Assembly: GCA_022800935.1 (NCBI GenBank)
Contig: JAAWRH010000015.1
Coordinates: 1-64,000, forward strand
Source of the DNA: Oscillospiraceae bacterium
GTDB taxonomy: Bacteria; Bacillota; Clostridia; Oscillospirales; Ruminococcaceae
Direction: 5' to 3'
Length of the DNA stretch: 64,000 nt
This document shows positions 26,170 through 34,957 of the stretch, in pieces. The notes beneath the pieces were generated by a model. It was not told the origin of the DNA, searched no databases, and saw nothing but the letters and a program-made list of their open reading frames with translations. The translations under genes and the position numbers were made by a program. Numbering within the stretch: the stretch's first letter is position 1; each line of letters begins with the position of its first letter.

Positions 26170-27465
26170 ATGGTGATTGTTTTGGAAAGTCCCAGTTGGT
26201 TACAAATTGTCAGTGTGATTTTTTTGTTAGTAGGTTCGGCCTTCTGCTCCGCATCGGAGACGGCGTTGTCATCGGTGAGCACCATACGTCTGAAAAACCT
26301 GGTGGAGGACGGCAATGAAAAGGCCAGGCGCGCCCTTACCATTGCCGAGGATTATGACAAATTTCTCACCACAATTCTGGTGGGCAATAATATTGTAAAC
26401 ATTGCCTCAGCGTCCCTGGCAACGGTAATCGCTACAAATCTGGTGGGAGCGGCCTATGGTCCGCTGGTTTCCACCATAGCCATGACCATTATCGTGCTGA
26501 TCTTTGGCGAAATCCTCCCTAAGAGCTATGCCAAGGCCAACAGCGAAAAAGTCGCTCTGCTGTTTTCTGGGGTTATTTCCTTTCTCATCAAGCTTTTAAA
26601 ACCTATTGTATGGGTTTTCCTTCAGATTAAAAAGCTGACCCTCAGTAAGGACCCCGGCGAGGCCCAGCCTTATGTCACAGAAAACGAGCTGAAGTACATT
26701 ATCGAAACCATTGAAGGCGAAGGTGTCCTGGAAAAACAGGAAAGCGACCTGGTGCAGAGCGCCCTGGACTTTGATGAAATTACGGCCCAGGAAATTCTGA
26801 CCCCACGGGTTGATCTGACCGCCATCAACATATCTGACACCCCCGAAGAGGTTTATGAAACGGTCAGCGAAGGGCATTACTCCCGGATACCGGTGTATGA
26901 AAAGAGTATTGACAGCATCATCGGAATATTGTATGTCCGGGAATATCTGCTGGCACTGTCGTCGGGGAAGCAGCCGGAGCTGCGCTCCCTGCTCCACGAA
27001 TGTCCCTTTGTCCACAAGACCATGAAGATATCCCTCCTCCTCAACGAGCTGAAGCGTTCCAAAACCCATCTGGCGGTGGTCACTGACGACTACGGCGGCA
27101 CCATGGGCATTGTGACGATGGAGGACATCCTGGAGGAGCTGGTAGGCGATATCTGGGACGAAAGCGACGAGGTGGAAAACAACTTTGTGGAGAAGGCCGA
27201 CAACCTCTTTGAGGTATCGGGGGACATGAACATCTACGATATGTTTGAGAACCTGGACATGAACCTTAAAAACTTTGAAGCCGAATACAGCACCGTCGGC
27301 GGATGGGTCCTGGAAACCCTGGAGCACCTGCCGGAGACCGGTGAGGCATTTACCTTTGAAAACCTGACCATCACCGTACTGGAGGTGGAGGATCAGAGGA
27401 TTCAGAGAGTGCTGGTAAAGCGGGATCCGCTGCCCTCCCAGTCAGGGGAAGAAGCGGAAGAATAA
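26170..27465 (+). CDS. Hemolysin family CNNM/CorC (HlyC/CorC) protein
   Basis: A 431-residue membrane protein: an N-terminal CNNM (DUF21) domain with about four membrane segments (10-145), two CBS domains (about 210-335; TPRVDLTAINISDTPEEV and HLAVVTDDYGGTMGIVTMEDILEELVGDIWDE), and a C-terminal CorC_HlyC domain. Such proteins are linked to Mg2+ or Co2+ efflux, and CBS domains bind ATP-Mg. The exact start is unsure: AGGAG directly precedes ATG 26170, and TTG 26182 would have a spacing of about 12. It is a single gene followed by a terminator. Confidence 0.92.
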   Translation: MVIVLESPSWLQIVSVIFLLVGSAFCSASETALSSVSTIRLKNLVEDGNEKARRALTIAEDYDKFLTTILVGNNIVNIASASLATVIATNLVGAAYGPLVSTIAMTIIVLIFGEILPKSYAKANSEKVALLFSGVISFLIKLLKPIVWVFLQIKKLTLSKDPGEAQPYVTENELKYIIETIEGEGVLEKQESDLVQSALDFDEITAQEILTPRVDLTAINISDTPEEVYETVSEGHYSRIPVYEKSIDSIIGILYVREYLLALSSGKQPELRSLLHECPFVHKTMKISLLLNELKRSKTHLAVVTDDYGGTMGIVTMEDILEELVGDIWDESDEVENNFVEKADNLFEVSGDMNIYDMFENLDMNLKNFEAEYSTVGGWVLETLEHLPETGEAFTFENLTITVLEVEDQRIQRVLVKRDPLPSQSGEEAEE

Positions 27466-27478
27466 ATGATCCGGCATC

Positions 27479-27517
27479 TATGTCCCTGGCTGCTGCGGGC
27501 GGTCAGGGACATTTTTT
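27479..27517 (+). terminator. Terminator after the CNNM/CorC gene
   Basis: ATGTCCCTG pairs with CAGGGACAT, followed by T6. Confidence 0.85.
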
Positions 27518-27525
27518 GTTTCCCA

Positions 27526-27554
27526 TTGAAAATCTCCGGCCTTTAGGATATACT
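27526..27554 (+). promoter_or_regulatory. Promoter of the HipA-like gene
   Basis: TTGAAA (27526-27531), 17 bases, TATACT (27549-27554), about 54 bases before the start. Confidence 0.6.
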
Positions 27555-27607
27555 ATAGCAAAGGCCATTGTATATCGTTAAAAATCAGGAAAGGAAAGGC
27601 CGTCAGA

Positions 27608-28744
27608 ATGAATTATGAGCTTCGACATTTTGATACCCCCCTGCTCCGCTTTGCTGCCTCGGAAAATACAAGCTCACCGGAAATTGAAATCCTATGGGAA
27701 AACCGAGAAAAAATTTTTTTGCTGCCCCTGGATATGCAGCCGGTCTCCAATACCAGCCTGCAAAAATGGCTGAAGCGCCGCACAGTTCCGAAAAATCGGG
27801 CCTATGTCCATAATTTTCTCAACAAATGCGGACTGAGCCTGAACCGCCCGATGAATCTCATCCAGGTTTCCAAAGGGCTTTCGCTGAATGACTGCTATTG
27901 GGTGGTAGAGGAGGGCTTTACCGGAACCTTCGATATGTTTAATTTATACGATAACCGCTTCAGCAGAACCTTGGCCCTTATTGCCTTTACCGGCTATGGC
28001 AGCGATATCCGCAGCTCTTTGATTTCCAGTCCGGAGTTCACCACAAACGGGATGCTCCCCAAATGCTGGCGCAGAATAGATGGGAAAATTATCCTCTTTA
28101 AGGGAGGAACCTTCGGCGCCTCAAATACCGGAAACGAGCCTTATTCGGAATATTACGCAGCGCAAATTGCAAAAAAGCTGGGCATTGATGCTGTAGATTA
28201 TGGTCTTGCCCAATGGAAAAACTGCCTGTGTTCCACCTGCGAGCTGTTTACCGGCAAACAATATGGATTTATACCAGTGGGCCATATTGTGACATCCGGC
28301 GGCATGGATGCCGTCAAAGCCTATTACCGCCAACTGGGCCCCATGTTTGAAAAGGCTCTCGGCGATATGTTCCTGTTGGACGCCATCATCTGCAATACAG
28401 ACCGGCACTTTGGCAACTTTGGTTTTTTGATTGACAATGAAACCAACCGCATTGTCGCGCCCGCGCCTCTTTTTGACCATGGAAATTCGCTTTTCAATTT
28501 TGCAGGCAATGAAGGCTTTGCATCTGAATCCGCCCTGGAAAAATACGCGGCAACACTCTACCCCGCAGTCTATGATGACTTTACCGGCACAGCAAAAGCG
28601 TCACTGACCCATGAGCACCGGGAGAAACTGCGCAGCCTGCTCCATTTCCGGTTCCGCAGAAACTCCAAACATAACCTTCCGGCCGAGCGGCTTGCGATGA
28701 TGGAAAGGGTGATTCAAAAACGGATACAGATGCTTTTGGCATAG
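27608..28744 (+). CDS. HipA-like protein kinase
   Basis: A 378-residue protein with the C-terminal kinase features of the HipA/CtkA family: an ATP-site lysine K165 in IILFKGG, the catalytic loop NTDRHFGNFG (263-272, with D265 and N270), and the metal-binding D290 in LFDHGNSLF. HipA kinases phosphorylate targets such as glutamyl-tRNA synthetase and cause dormancy. The N-terminal 150 residues do not show the standard HipA N1 (couple_hipA) pattern. No HipB-like helix-turn-helix antitoxin is next to it, so a toxin role is not supported; phage-type HipA-like kinases often stand alone. AAAGGAAAGG precedes the ATG. Confidence 0.82.
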   Translation: MNYELRHFDTPLLRFAASENTSSPEIEILWENREKIFLLPLDMQPVSNTSLQKWLKRRTVPKNRAYVHNFLNKCGLSLNRPMNLIQVSKGLSLNDCYWVVEEGFTGTFDMFNLYDNRFSRTLALIAFTGYGSDIRSSLISSPEFTTNGMLPKCWRRIDGKIILFKGGTFGASNTGNEPYSEYYAAQIAKKLGIDAVDYGLAQWKNCLCSTCELFTGKQYGFIPVGHIVTSGGMDAVKAYYRQLGPMFEKALGDMFLLDAIICNTDRHFGNFGFLIDNETNRIVAPAPLFDHGNSLFNFAGNEGFASESALEKYAATLYPAVYDDFTGTAKASLTHEHREKLRSLLHFRFRRNSKHNLPAERLAMMERVIQKRIQMLLA

Positions 28745-28829
28745 ATAAATTTACCCCTCAACCCTATAGACTTCCCAACAAATTCCGATTATAAGAATAA
28801 AGAAAAAGTCAAAAAAGGAGCTGTACCCC

Positions 28830-29981
28830 ATGAAATACTTACTCACCCCGGAAGCAGAACGTGAAATCGCCTCCCGCTATGAGGAAACCGTTGCACTTCT
28901 CAAGGAGCTCTGCCAAATCCCCGCGCCCTCCAACCACGAGGAAAAGCGCGCCGCATGGATCAAGGACTGGCTGGAAAACCTTGGCGCCCAGGGAGTTTAT
29001 ATTGATGAGGCTTTAAACGTGGTCTACCCTGTCAACTGTGAAAACCGCAATGACATCGTCGTCTTTATGGCCCACACTGACACCGTTTTCCCCGACACGG
29101 AGCCCATGCCCATGAAGGAGGAAAACGGAAGACTGTACTGCCCCGGCGTGGGGGACGATACTGCCAACGTGGCCGTGCTGCTGACCACCGTCAAGTATAT
29201 CATTGAGAAGAAGCTAAGGCCCGCCTGCGGGATGCTGTTCGTCCTCAACTCCGGGGAGGAGGGGCTGGGCAATCTGAAGGGTTGCCGCCAGCTGATGAAG
29301 GACTATGAAGGCCGGGTGGCCTCGGTGATCTCCCTGGACGGAGGAATGACCCGTTACTGCAATAAATCCGTCGGCTCCCACCGTTATCTGGTGGAGATTA
29401 AAACAGAGGGCGGCCACTCCTACGGAAGCTTCGGCAACCGGAACGCCATAGCGGTCATGTCCAACCTGATCAACGCCCTGTATTCGGTAAAGGTCCCTGT
29501 GGACGGCGACAGCAAGACAACCTATAATGTGGGGACCGTCTCCGGCGGTACATCGGTCAACACCATCGCTCAGCGGGCTGCCATGCTGTATGAGTACCGC
29601 TCCGATTCCAAGGTCTGCATCGACAAGATGGAAAAGATGTTTTACAGCCTCATCGATGCCTACCGCAATATGGGCGTTGAAATCGACGTGCGGGTCCTGG
29701 GCAAGCGCCCCTGCATGGGCGTGGTCGATCCCAGGGCGCAGGAGGCGCTGGAGGAGAGATTTTCCACCATTATGGCGGCTTACAACGGCGGGATAGTCCC
29801 CAAGGCCGGTTCCGGGTCCACCGACTGCAACATCCCCTTTTCCATGGGGATTCCCTCCATCTGCTTCGGCGGGTACAGCGGGAGCGGCGCCCATACCCGT
29901 GAGGAATCGATTGAACTGAAAAGCCTGATCCCTGGCTTGAAGATTGTCACGGCTTCGGTTTTGAGCTATTTCCGGGGATAA
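28830..29981 (+). CDS. M20 family metallopeptidase (peptidase T-like)
   Basis: A 383-residue di-zinc exopeptidase. Ligands and catalytic residues can be placed: H82 and D84 in AHTDT, D109/D110 in GVGDDTAN, E143/E144 in NSGEEGLG, an aspartate in SLDGG and a histidine near the end (SGAHTREE). The dimerisation domain lies between about 190 and 300. The enzyme should cleave a dipeptide, tripeptide or acylated amino acid; which one is not clear. AAAGGAGCTG lies upstream. It is probably separate from the HipA-like gene. Confidence 0.9.
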   Translation: MKYLLTPEAEREIASRYEETVALLKELCQIPAPSNHEEKRAAWIKDWLENLGAQGVYIDEALNVVYPVNCENRNDIVVFMAHTDTVFPDTEPMPMKEENGRLYCPGVGDDTANVAVLLTTVKYIIEKKLRPACGMLFVLNSGEEGLGNLKGCRQLMKDYEGRVASVISLDGGMTRYCNKSVGSHRYLVEIKTEGGHSYGSFGNRNAIAVMSNLINALYSVKVPVDGDSKTTYNVGTVSGGTSVNTIAQRAAMLYEYRSDSKVCIDKMEKMFYSLIDAYRNMGVEIDVRVLGKRPCMGVVDPRAQEALEERFSTIMAAYNGGIVPKAGSGSTDCNIPFSMGIPSICFGGYSGSGAHTREESIELKSLIPGLKIVTASVLSYFRG

Positions 29982-30016
29982 AAATCTAATTTGCTTTGAT
30001 GCGAAAGGGGAAAAAG

Positions 30017-30541
30017 GTGAAAATCATAACAGACAGGCTCATCATCCGCAGCTTAAAGCCGGAGGATAAATCCGCCTATGTCGAAATGGCATCTGACGGG
30101 AGCCTTCACGATATTTTCGGCGACTGCCGGGATTGTGAAAAGTGGATGGGCGGCTGGATTCGGGAAGCGCTCCAGCTTGACCGGGAAAACAACCCGAAAA
30201 AAGAGTATTTGGCCTATGCCGTTGTGGACAAAAAGGACGGTATCGTAATCGGCTCGGTGGGCTGCTCCTACTATAGGGATATGGACGCGGTCGGGATAAC
30301 CTATTTTATCGGTTCGGCGTACCAGAGAAAAGGCTTTGCGTCGGAAGCGGCCAAGGCATACGCGGACTTCTTTTTGAAGACCTATGATATAGTCAGGATA
30401 ATCGCCACCGCCAGGGCGGACAATCCAGCATCCTGTAAAACCTTGGAGCGGGTTGGCTTCCGTTTGTTGGAAACAAGGCAGTATCAGGATATCAACGACA
30501 ATGCTCCCCATGAGTATTGCTTTTACGAGATGAAAAAGTGA
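30017..30541 (+). CDS. GNAT family N-acetyltransferase (RimJ-like)
   Basis: A 174-residue GNAT enzyme of the RimJ/RimL type: it starts KIITDRLIIRSLKPED, has VIGSVGCSYY, the acetyl-CoA loop SAYQRKGFASEAAKA and the closing VRIIATARADNPASCKTLERVGFR. It transfers acetyl groups to an amine, perhaps a protein N-terminus or small molecule. I chose GTG 30017, which has AAAGGGG six to seven bases upstream. A terminator follows. Confidence 0.9.
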   Translation: MKIITDRLIIRSLKPEDKSAYVEMASDGSLHDIFGDCRDCEKWMGGWIREALQLDRENNPKKEYLAYAVVDKKDGIVIGSVGCSYYRDMDAVGITYFIGSAYQRKGFASEAAKAYADFFLKTYDIVRIIATARADNPASCKTLERVGFRLLETRQYQDINDNAPHEYCFYEMKK

Positions 30542-30550
30542 ACATAACAA

Positions 30551-30595
30551 AGGAGCTGTGAGGATTTTAACTTTCCTCACAGCCCCTTGTTTTTA
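30551..30595 (+). terminator. Terminator after the GNAT gene
   Basis: GGAGCTGTGAGGA pairs with TCCTCACAGCCCC (one mismatch), followed by TTGTTTTT. Confidence 0.85.
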
Positions 30596-30903
30596 ATTCC
30601 GATGATAGCGTTTCCCGGCAAAAGAAAATCCCCCCTTTTTATAAGGGAAGATGAATAAAAAACAGTATATGAGCTAATTTTGACACTAATATAAACACAC
30701 ACCCTGGTTTCCAATCCAGATTGTATATATACTATACTATGGAAATCTCAAAATGTCAAGAGATTTTGAGAAAAAAAGCGATTTCAGCCCGTTTCACGCT
30801 GTGTATTTCTGGGAAGCATCCAGAGAGGAAGAAAAGCCCTTTGCCTCAAATTCGTACCTTTGCTATAATGATAGAACCTCAAAATGGAAGGGAGCGTTAT
30901 ACC
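30596..30903. other. AT-rich region before the ABC-2 exporter operon
   Basis: It holds a perfect inverted repeat, CTCAAAAT / ATTTTGAG (30747-30770), next to a TATA-rich stretch, and the promoter at 30841-30869. No coding feature is supported; an open frame running from 30721 into the ABC gene lacks a start signal. Confidence 0.55.
30841..30869 (+). promoter_or_regulatory. Promoter of the ABC-2 exporter operon
   Basis: TTGCCT (30841-30846), 17 bases, TATAAT (30864-30869), 35 bases before the ATG. Confidence 0.65.
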
Positions 30904-31893
30904 ATGCAGCAAATCTACCTCAACCGCATCGAAAAAGCCTTTACCGTCTCCGTCCCGCAGAAAGGGAACCGCCTGCGGGGAATCTTTGTCCGGGAAAAGC
31001 GGAAAGTCCAGGCCCTGGAAAATATCACCTTCTCAGTGGAAGCCGGGGAATTGGTGGGGTACATAGGCCCCAACGGGGCAGGCAAATCCACCACCGTCAA
31101 GGTCATGAGCGGCATCCTCAACCCCGACGGCGGCGAGTGCCGCATCCTCGGCCGCACCCCCTGGAGGGAGCGGGAAGCTTATGTGGGCCATATCGGGGTT
31201 GTCTTTGGACAGCGGAGCCAGCTTTGGTGGGATGTCCCGGTGGAGGATTCCTTCCAGTTTCTCCGGGATGTGTATTCTGTCCCCCATGGGAAATATCTGG
31301 ACAGAGTTTCCCAGCTCTCCAAGGCTTTGGAGCTGGAACCCCTTCGGAATATCCCGGTGCGCCAGCTCTCTTTGGGCCAGCGGATGCGCTGTGAAATTGC
31401 CGCCGCGCTCCTCCATTCGCCGGATATCCTCTTTCTGGACGAACCGACCATTGGCTTGGACGCAGTGTCCAAACTCTCCCTGCGCCGGTTCCTCAAAGAA
31501 GAAAATCAAAAAACAGGTGTGACCATCCTCCTAACCACCCATGATATGGATGATATTGAAGCCCTCTGCCAAAGGGTTATGACCATCGGCCATGGCAAAC
31601 TGCTTTATGACGGCTCCCTGGAAGCCCTCAAAGAAAAATACGCCCCCCTGCACCGCATCCGCGCAAGGCTTTCCCAAGAATGGGGAAGTGAAAAGGGGCT
31701 TCCTGCCCTGGCGGGGCTGTCTAATCTTTCCATAGAAGGGGACACTGTAACCGCCATGTTCAACCCCAGGGATTTTCCAGCCCCCAAAGCCGCCGCCCTG
31801 TTGGCAGAAGCCTTTTCCCTGCGGGATTTGACCATCGAGGAACAGGACATCGACCAGATGATTGCCGCCATGTATAAGGAGATGTCATTATGA
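30904..31893 (+). CDS. ABC-2 type exporter ATP-binding protein
   Basis: A 329-residue ATPase of the daunorubicin/DrrA or NatA type. Walker A is GPNGAGKST (55-63), the Q-loop region is FGQRSQLWWDV, the signature is LSLGQRM, Walker B is DILFLDEP and the switch is TTHD. The WWDVP after the Q-loop and the C-terminal tail of about 80 residues are typical of ATPases paired with DUF990-like permeases. It overlaps the next gene by four bases (ATGA), so it forms a three-gene exporter. The cargo is unknown. Confidence 0.93.
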   Translation: MQQIYLNRIEKAFTVSVPQKGNRLRGIFVREKRKVQALENITFSVEAGELVGYIGPNGAGKSTTVKVMSGILNPDGGECRILGRTPWREREAYVGHIGVVFGQRSQLWWDVPVEDSFQFLRDVYSVPHGKYLDRVSQLSKALELEPLRNIPVRQLSLGQRMRCEIAAALLHSPDILFLDEPTIGLDAVSKLSLRRFLKEENQKTGVTILLTTHDMDDIEALCQRVMTIGHGKLLYDGSLEALKEKYAPLHRIRARLSQEWGSEKGLPALAGLSNLSIEGDTVTAMFNPRDFPAPKAAALLAEAFSLRDLTIEEQDIDQMIAAMYKEMSL

Positions 31894-32753
31894 GCGCAGA
31901 AATTCGGATGACAGCAAGCCCGCCTTCCAAAACCGCGCCCTGGAAAGCGTATTTCTCTATTTTCCGCATTGAGCTGCTGCAAAAGGTGCAGTACCGAATT
32001 GCCGCCCTTGCGGGAGCCGCCACCAGTATTTTCTGGGGAATTGTCGAGATTACAGTCTACACTGTCTTTTACAGATATGCTGACAACAATGCTGCCGGAA
32101 TCGCCGCAGGAATGACCCTTCAACAGCTTGCCTCTTACATTTGGCTGGGACAGTTTATGTTCCTGATACAGCCCCATGTTCCCGGGGAGTTCACACAGAA
32201 AATCACCTCCGGCGATGTGGGCTTGGAATTATGCCGCCCTATGCGCCTTTACCGCCACTGGTTCGCAAGGCTGGCAGCCATCAATTTAAGCAGCCTGCCA
32301 GTGCGGGGGGCAATGGTCATTCTGGCGGGAATACTTCTGCCGGGCGGCTATCGGATGTCCCTGCCCGCATCCCCGGCGGGGTTTGCCGCCATGCTGGTTT
32401 CAGCGGTGGGGTCGCTGCTGCTCTGCACCTCTTACGGGATGTTTGTCACCTCCGTCCGCATGAATGTTTCCTGGGGGAACGGCCCCATGTTTATCCTCCT
32501 GCTGGTTCCCGGCGTGCTGTCCGGTACCTATCTCCCCTTGCAGCTCTGGCCGGACTTCATGCAGAGATTTCTTCTCCTTCAGCCCTTCGCCGGATACGCC
32601 GACCTGCCGATACGCCTTTACATCGGCTCCCTTGCGCCGTCTGACGCTGTGTGGGCAGTAGGGTTACAGATTCTTTGGTCTGGTTTCTTTATCTTTTTAG
32701 GGAACCTGATTATGAACAGGCAATTAAAAAATATTGTGGTGCAGGGAGGTTGA
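31890..32753 (+). CDS. ABC-2 type permease (DUF990-like), first subunit
   Basis: A 287-residue membrane protein with six hydrophobic segments. An amphipathic start (YFSIFRIELLQKVQYRIAALAG) is followed by the family pattern YIWLGQFMF and LYRHWFARLAA. It matches the ABC2_membrane_6/DUF990 permeases that come in pairs. It overlaps the ATPase gene and is followed six bases later by the second permease. GC and style match its neighbours. Confidence 0.85.
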   Translation: MSAEIRMTASPPSKTAPWKAYFSIFRIELLQKVQYRIAALAGAATSIFWGIVEITVYTVFYRYADNNAAGIAAGMTLQQLASYIWLGQFMFLIQPHVPGEFTQKITSGDVGLELCRPMRLYRHWFARLAAINLSSLPVRGAMVILAGILLPGGYRMSLPASPAGFAAMLVSAVGSLLLCTSYGMFVTSVRMNVSWGNGPMFILLLVPGVLSGTYLPLQLWPDFMQRFLLLQPFAGYADLPIRLYIGSLAPSDAVWAVGLQILWSGFFIFLGNLIMNRQLKNIVVQGG

Positions 32754-32759
32754 TGTTTT

Positions 32760-33566
32760 ATGAAAGCAAGGACTTCTCCCGGAAATCTTTCCCTCTACTG
32801 GCAGTATATCCGCATCCATGCCCGCTCCGGCGTCCAGTACAAAGGCTGGTGGATGATGCTGGTCCAGGTTGTCTTTGTCGTCTTTTCCGATGTGATCTCC
32901 ACCCTGCTGATGTTCGACCGCTTTGGGAGCATTGGGGAATGGTCAATCGATCGGATTTTGCTGATTTATTTTACTGCTGTCACTGCTTTCGGGCTGGCGG
33001 AGGTTTTCTGCCGGGGCTTTGATACCTTCCCCTTCGGCATGGTGCGCAAAGGCGGGTTTGACAGGGTGCTGCTCCGCCCAAGGCCCCTTGCCTTACAGGT
33101 TGCCGCCTCCGCTTTCCACCTCCACAGGCTGTCAAGGCCGCTGTGCGGGCTGGGGGTGATTGCCTTTCTTTTTTGCAAGCACCATGTCATAATGGATCCG
33201 GCCCGGATTCTGATGCTTGTATCAGCGCTGCTGGGCGGCTTTTTAATGTATGCAGGGGTGTTTATCCTCACCTCCGGCATCTCCTTCTTTACCATACAGG
33301 CAATAGACTGGATTTACATTTTCACCAATGCAGGGTATCAGGTAACAAGGTGCCCGGTGGAATATATGCCCAAGGCGCTGTACCGGGTGTTTACCTTTAT
33401 CATCCCGGTGCTGGTGATCAGCTACTATCCCATGTCTGCCATCTGCGGCTGGGGAGAACCCATGTGGAAGGGCTGGCTGCCGCTGCCGGTAGGGGCAGGG
33501 TTTTTGCTGGCTTCTTGGTTTGTGTGGAAGTTTGGAGTCAAGCATTATAAGAGTACAGGGAGCTGA
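32760..33566 (+). CDS. ABC-2 type permease (DUF990-like), second subunit
   Basis: A 268-residue membrane protein with six hydrophobic segments, including FRGFDTFPFGMVRKGGFDRVLLRPR-type loop residues (FDTFPF, GGFDRVLLRP), a cytosolic loop found in one of the two permeases of such pairs. The end is ISYYPMSAICGWGEP, then a last helix. With the two genes upstream it forms a complete exporter. It has a GGGAGG-type site overlapping the end of the preceding gene. Confidence 0.85.
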   Translation: MKARTSPGNLSLYWQYIRIHARSGVQYKGWWMMLVQVVFVVFSDVISTLLMFDRFGSIGEWSIDRILLIYFTAVTAFGLAEVFCRGFDTFPFGMVRKGGFDRVLLRPRPLALQVAASAFHLHRLSRPLCGLGVIAFLFCKHHVIMDPARILMLVSALLGGFLMYAGVFILTSGISFFTIQAIDWIYIFTNAGYQVTRCPVEYMPKALYRVFTFIIPVLVISYYPMSAICGWGEPMWKGWLPLPVGAGFLLASWFVWKFGVKHYKSTGS

Positions 33567-33570
33567 AAAA

Positions 33571-34164
33571 ATGATTTTATCCCTTCAAGGTTGTATGGCG
33601 GCGGGTAAAACAACTGCCGCCCGCTATCTCCAGCAGCACGCGACGGAAATCCATGTATCCTTTGAAGACAACGCCGCTGTAGTTCAAAAGGTAAAAGAGC
33701 GTGGATTGAAAAAAGATGTTTACGAGGACTACCTTGAAATCCAGCGGCTGTATATCCTCCATGAAATCCAACGCCATGAGCGAGTTTCCCGGTATTCCAA
33801 TGTTGTAATGGATTTCGGCGCGGAGGAGATTGAATTTTATACCTTGGACTACCCCAAAGCCATGGGAAAAACCTGGGAAATTTCCGGACCGCTGAAACGG
33901 GAGCTGGCGATGCTGCGGGAATGTATGCCGGATAAAATTCTCTTCCTGGAGGCGGAGGAAAAGATTCTCCGGCAGAGGAAAGAGAAGGACGGAACCCGTT
34001 CCCGCCGTTTCTTTGATTTTTATGTACAGTCCCTTCTGCCGTTAAAGCGGGAATGGTTCCGCGGGCGGGAAGACGTGGTATTTTTGGATACCAGCCATCT
34101 GACCTCTCAGGAGACGGGGGAACAGGTAAAAGCGTTAGTCGGGAAGATATTTGCAGGAGTATAA
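33571..34164 (+). CDS. P-loop kinase-like ATPase
   Basis: A 197-residue protein with Walker A GCMAAGKTT (7-15) at the very start and a kinase-like layout (nucleoside/deoxynucleoside or small-molecule kinase type). VVMDFGAEEIEFYTLDYP follows, and a lid segment RQRKEKDGTRSRRFFDF is rich in arginine. ILFLEAEE is the strand before the lid. The substrate is unknown; nucleoside monophosphate kinase relatives are similar. It begins four bases after the permease, so it is likely the fourth gene of the exporter operon. GGGAGCTG lies upstream. Confidence 0.7.
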   Translation: MILSLQGCMAAGKTTAARYLQQHATEIHVSFEDNAAVVQKVKERGLKKDVYEDYLEIQRLYILHEIQRHERVSRYSNVVMDFGAEEIEFYTLDYPKAMGKTWEISGPLKRELAMLRECMPDKILFLEAEEKILRQRKEKDGTRSRRFFDFYVQSLLPLKREWFRGREDVVFLDTSHLTSQETGEQVKALVGKIFAGV

Positions 34165-34245
34165 CAGCTTTTCGACAAAAACGAATGTGTTCTTTCTGAT
34201 TTTATGGTATACTGATACATAGAGGCGGAAGGGAGGAATTCCACA

Positions 34246-34957
34246 ATGATTGAACAGGTGGAGCTAAAAAATTATGGGTTACATTCAAATATAGAGTGGG
34301 ACTCGTTGGGAAAAATCAATCTGATAATAGGTGAAAATAGCTGCGGGAAGTCTTTTATATTGAAAGCCATCTATTCGGCAATGAGAACCATAGAGGCGTT
34401 CGGAAGGGGACAAAACAACAAAACTCCGGCGGAAATTTTGTCTGACAAGCTGTATTGGACATTTCAGACAAAGACCTTGGGAGATATGGTGAAAAAAAGG
34501 CTCTGATGAGAATCTGTCCTTTCAGATGGTTCTTGACGGGAAACGGTTTTCCTACGGCTTTGGGCACAGCACAACCAAGACCATTTCCAATATTGTCAAT
34601 GAGCATAACCAGCGCAGCAGCAACACCGTCTTTATCCCTGAAAAAGAGGTTCTTTCTATATGCAGCATCATCAGAAAAAGCCGGGAGCAGGACTCCGTTT
34701 TTGGCTTTGACGATACCTATTTAGACCTTGTCCGCGCAATATCCCTACCGGTTCAAAGGGAAAATGCCAGCTATTCTTACTTTGTTCTGAAAAAGGCTTA
34801 TTTACTGGCGCAAAAAAACGACATGTCCATTCCTGTGCTCTCCTTGGAGGGAGACGAAGGGATTCGGTACGGTGATCTCTGGGAAGAACTTCCTGAAAAC
34901 GCCATTGTACAGGAGTCAATTCGCCTTTATGAGGAAGAAGTAAACGAGGTACTATGA
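34246..34957 (+). pseudogene. Broken AAA (SMC/OLD-like) ATPase gene with frameshift and internal deletion
   Basis: The first part (34246-34506) starts with IEQVELKNYGLHSNIEW and has Walker A IIGENSCGKS. It stops after an A7 run (34492-34498). Removing one A joins it to the second part (about 34500-34957), which continues SDENLSFQMVLDGKRFSYGFG and ends ENASYSYFVLKKAYLLAQKN...SIRLYEEEVNEVL. Intact relatives of this AAA_21-type family have about 150 more residues in the middle, with the ABC signature and Walker B (IDEPE); here IS-LPVQRENAS runs straight into the post-Walker B switch region. So it is a pseudogene with at least two lesions. A strong AGGGAGGA site still precedes it. Confidence 0.72.

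Noticed and set aside
30721..30903. Longer start for the ABC-2 ATPase gene
   Set aside because: The upstream frame crosses the promoter and inverted repeat and has no ribosome binding site; ATG 30904 does.
34485..34510. Programmed ribosomal frameshifting at the A7 run
   Set aside because: The protein also lacks the Walker B region, so even a shifted product would be inactive. Decay is the simpler reading.
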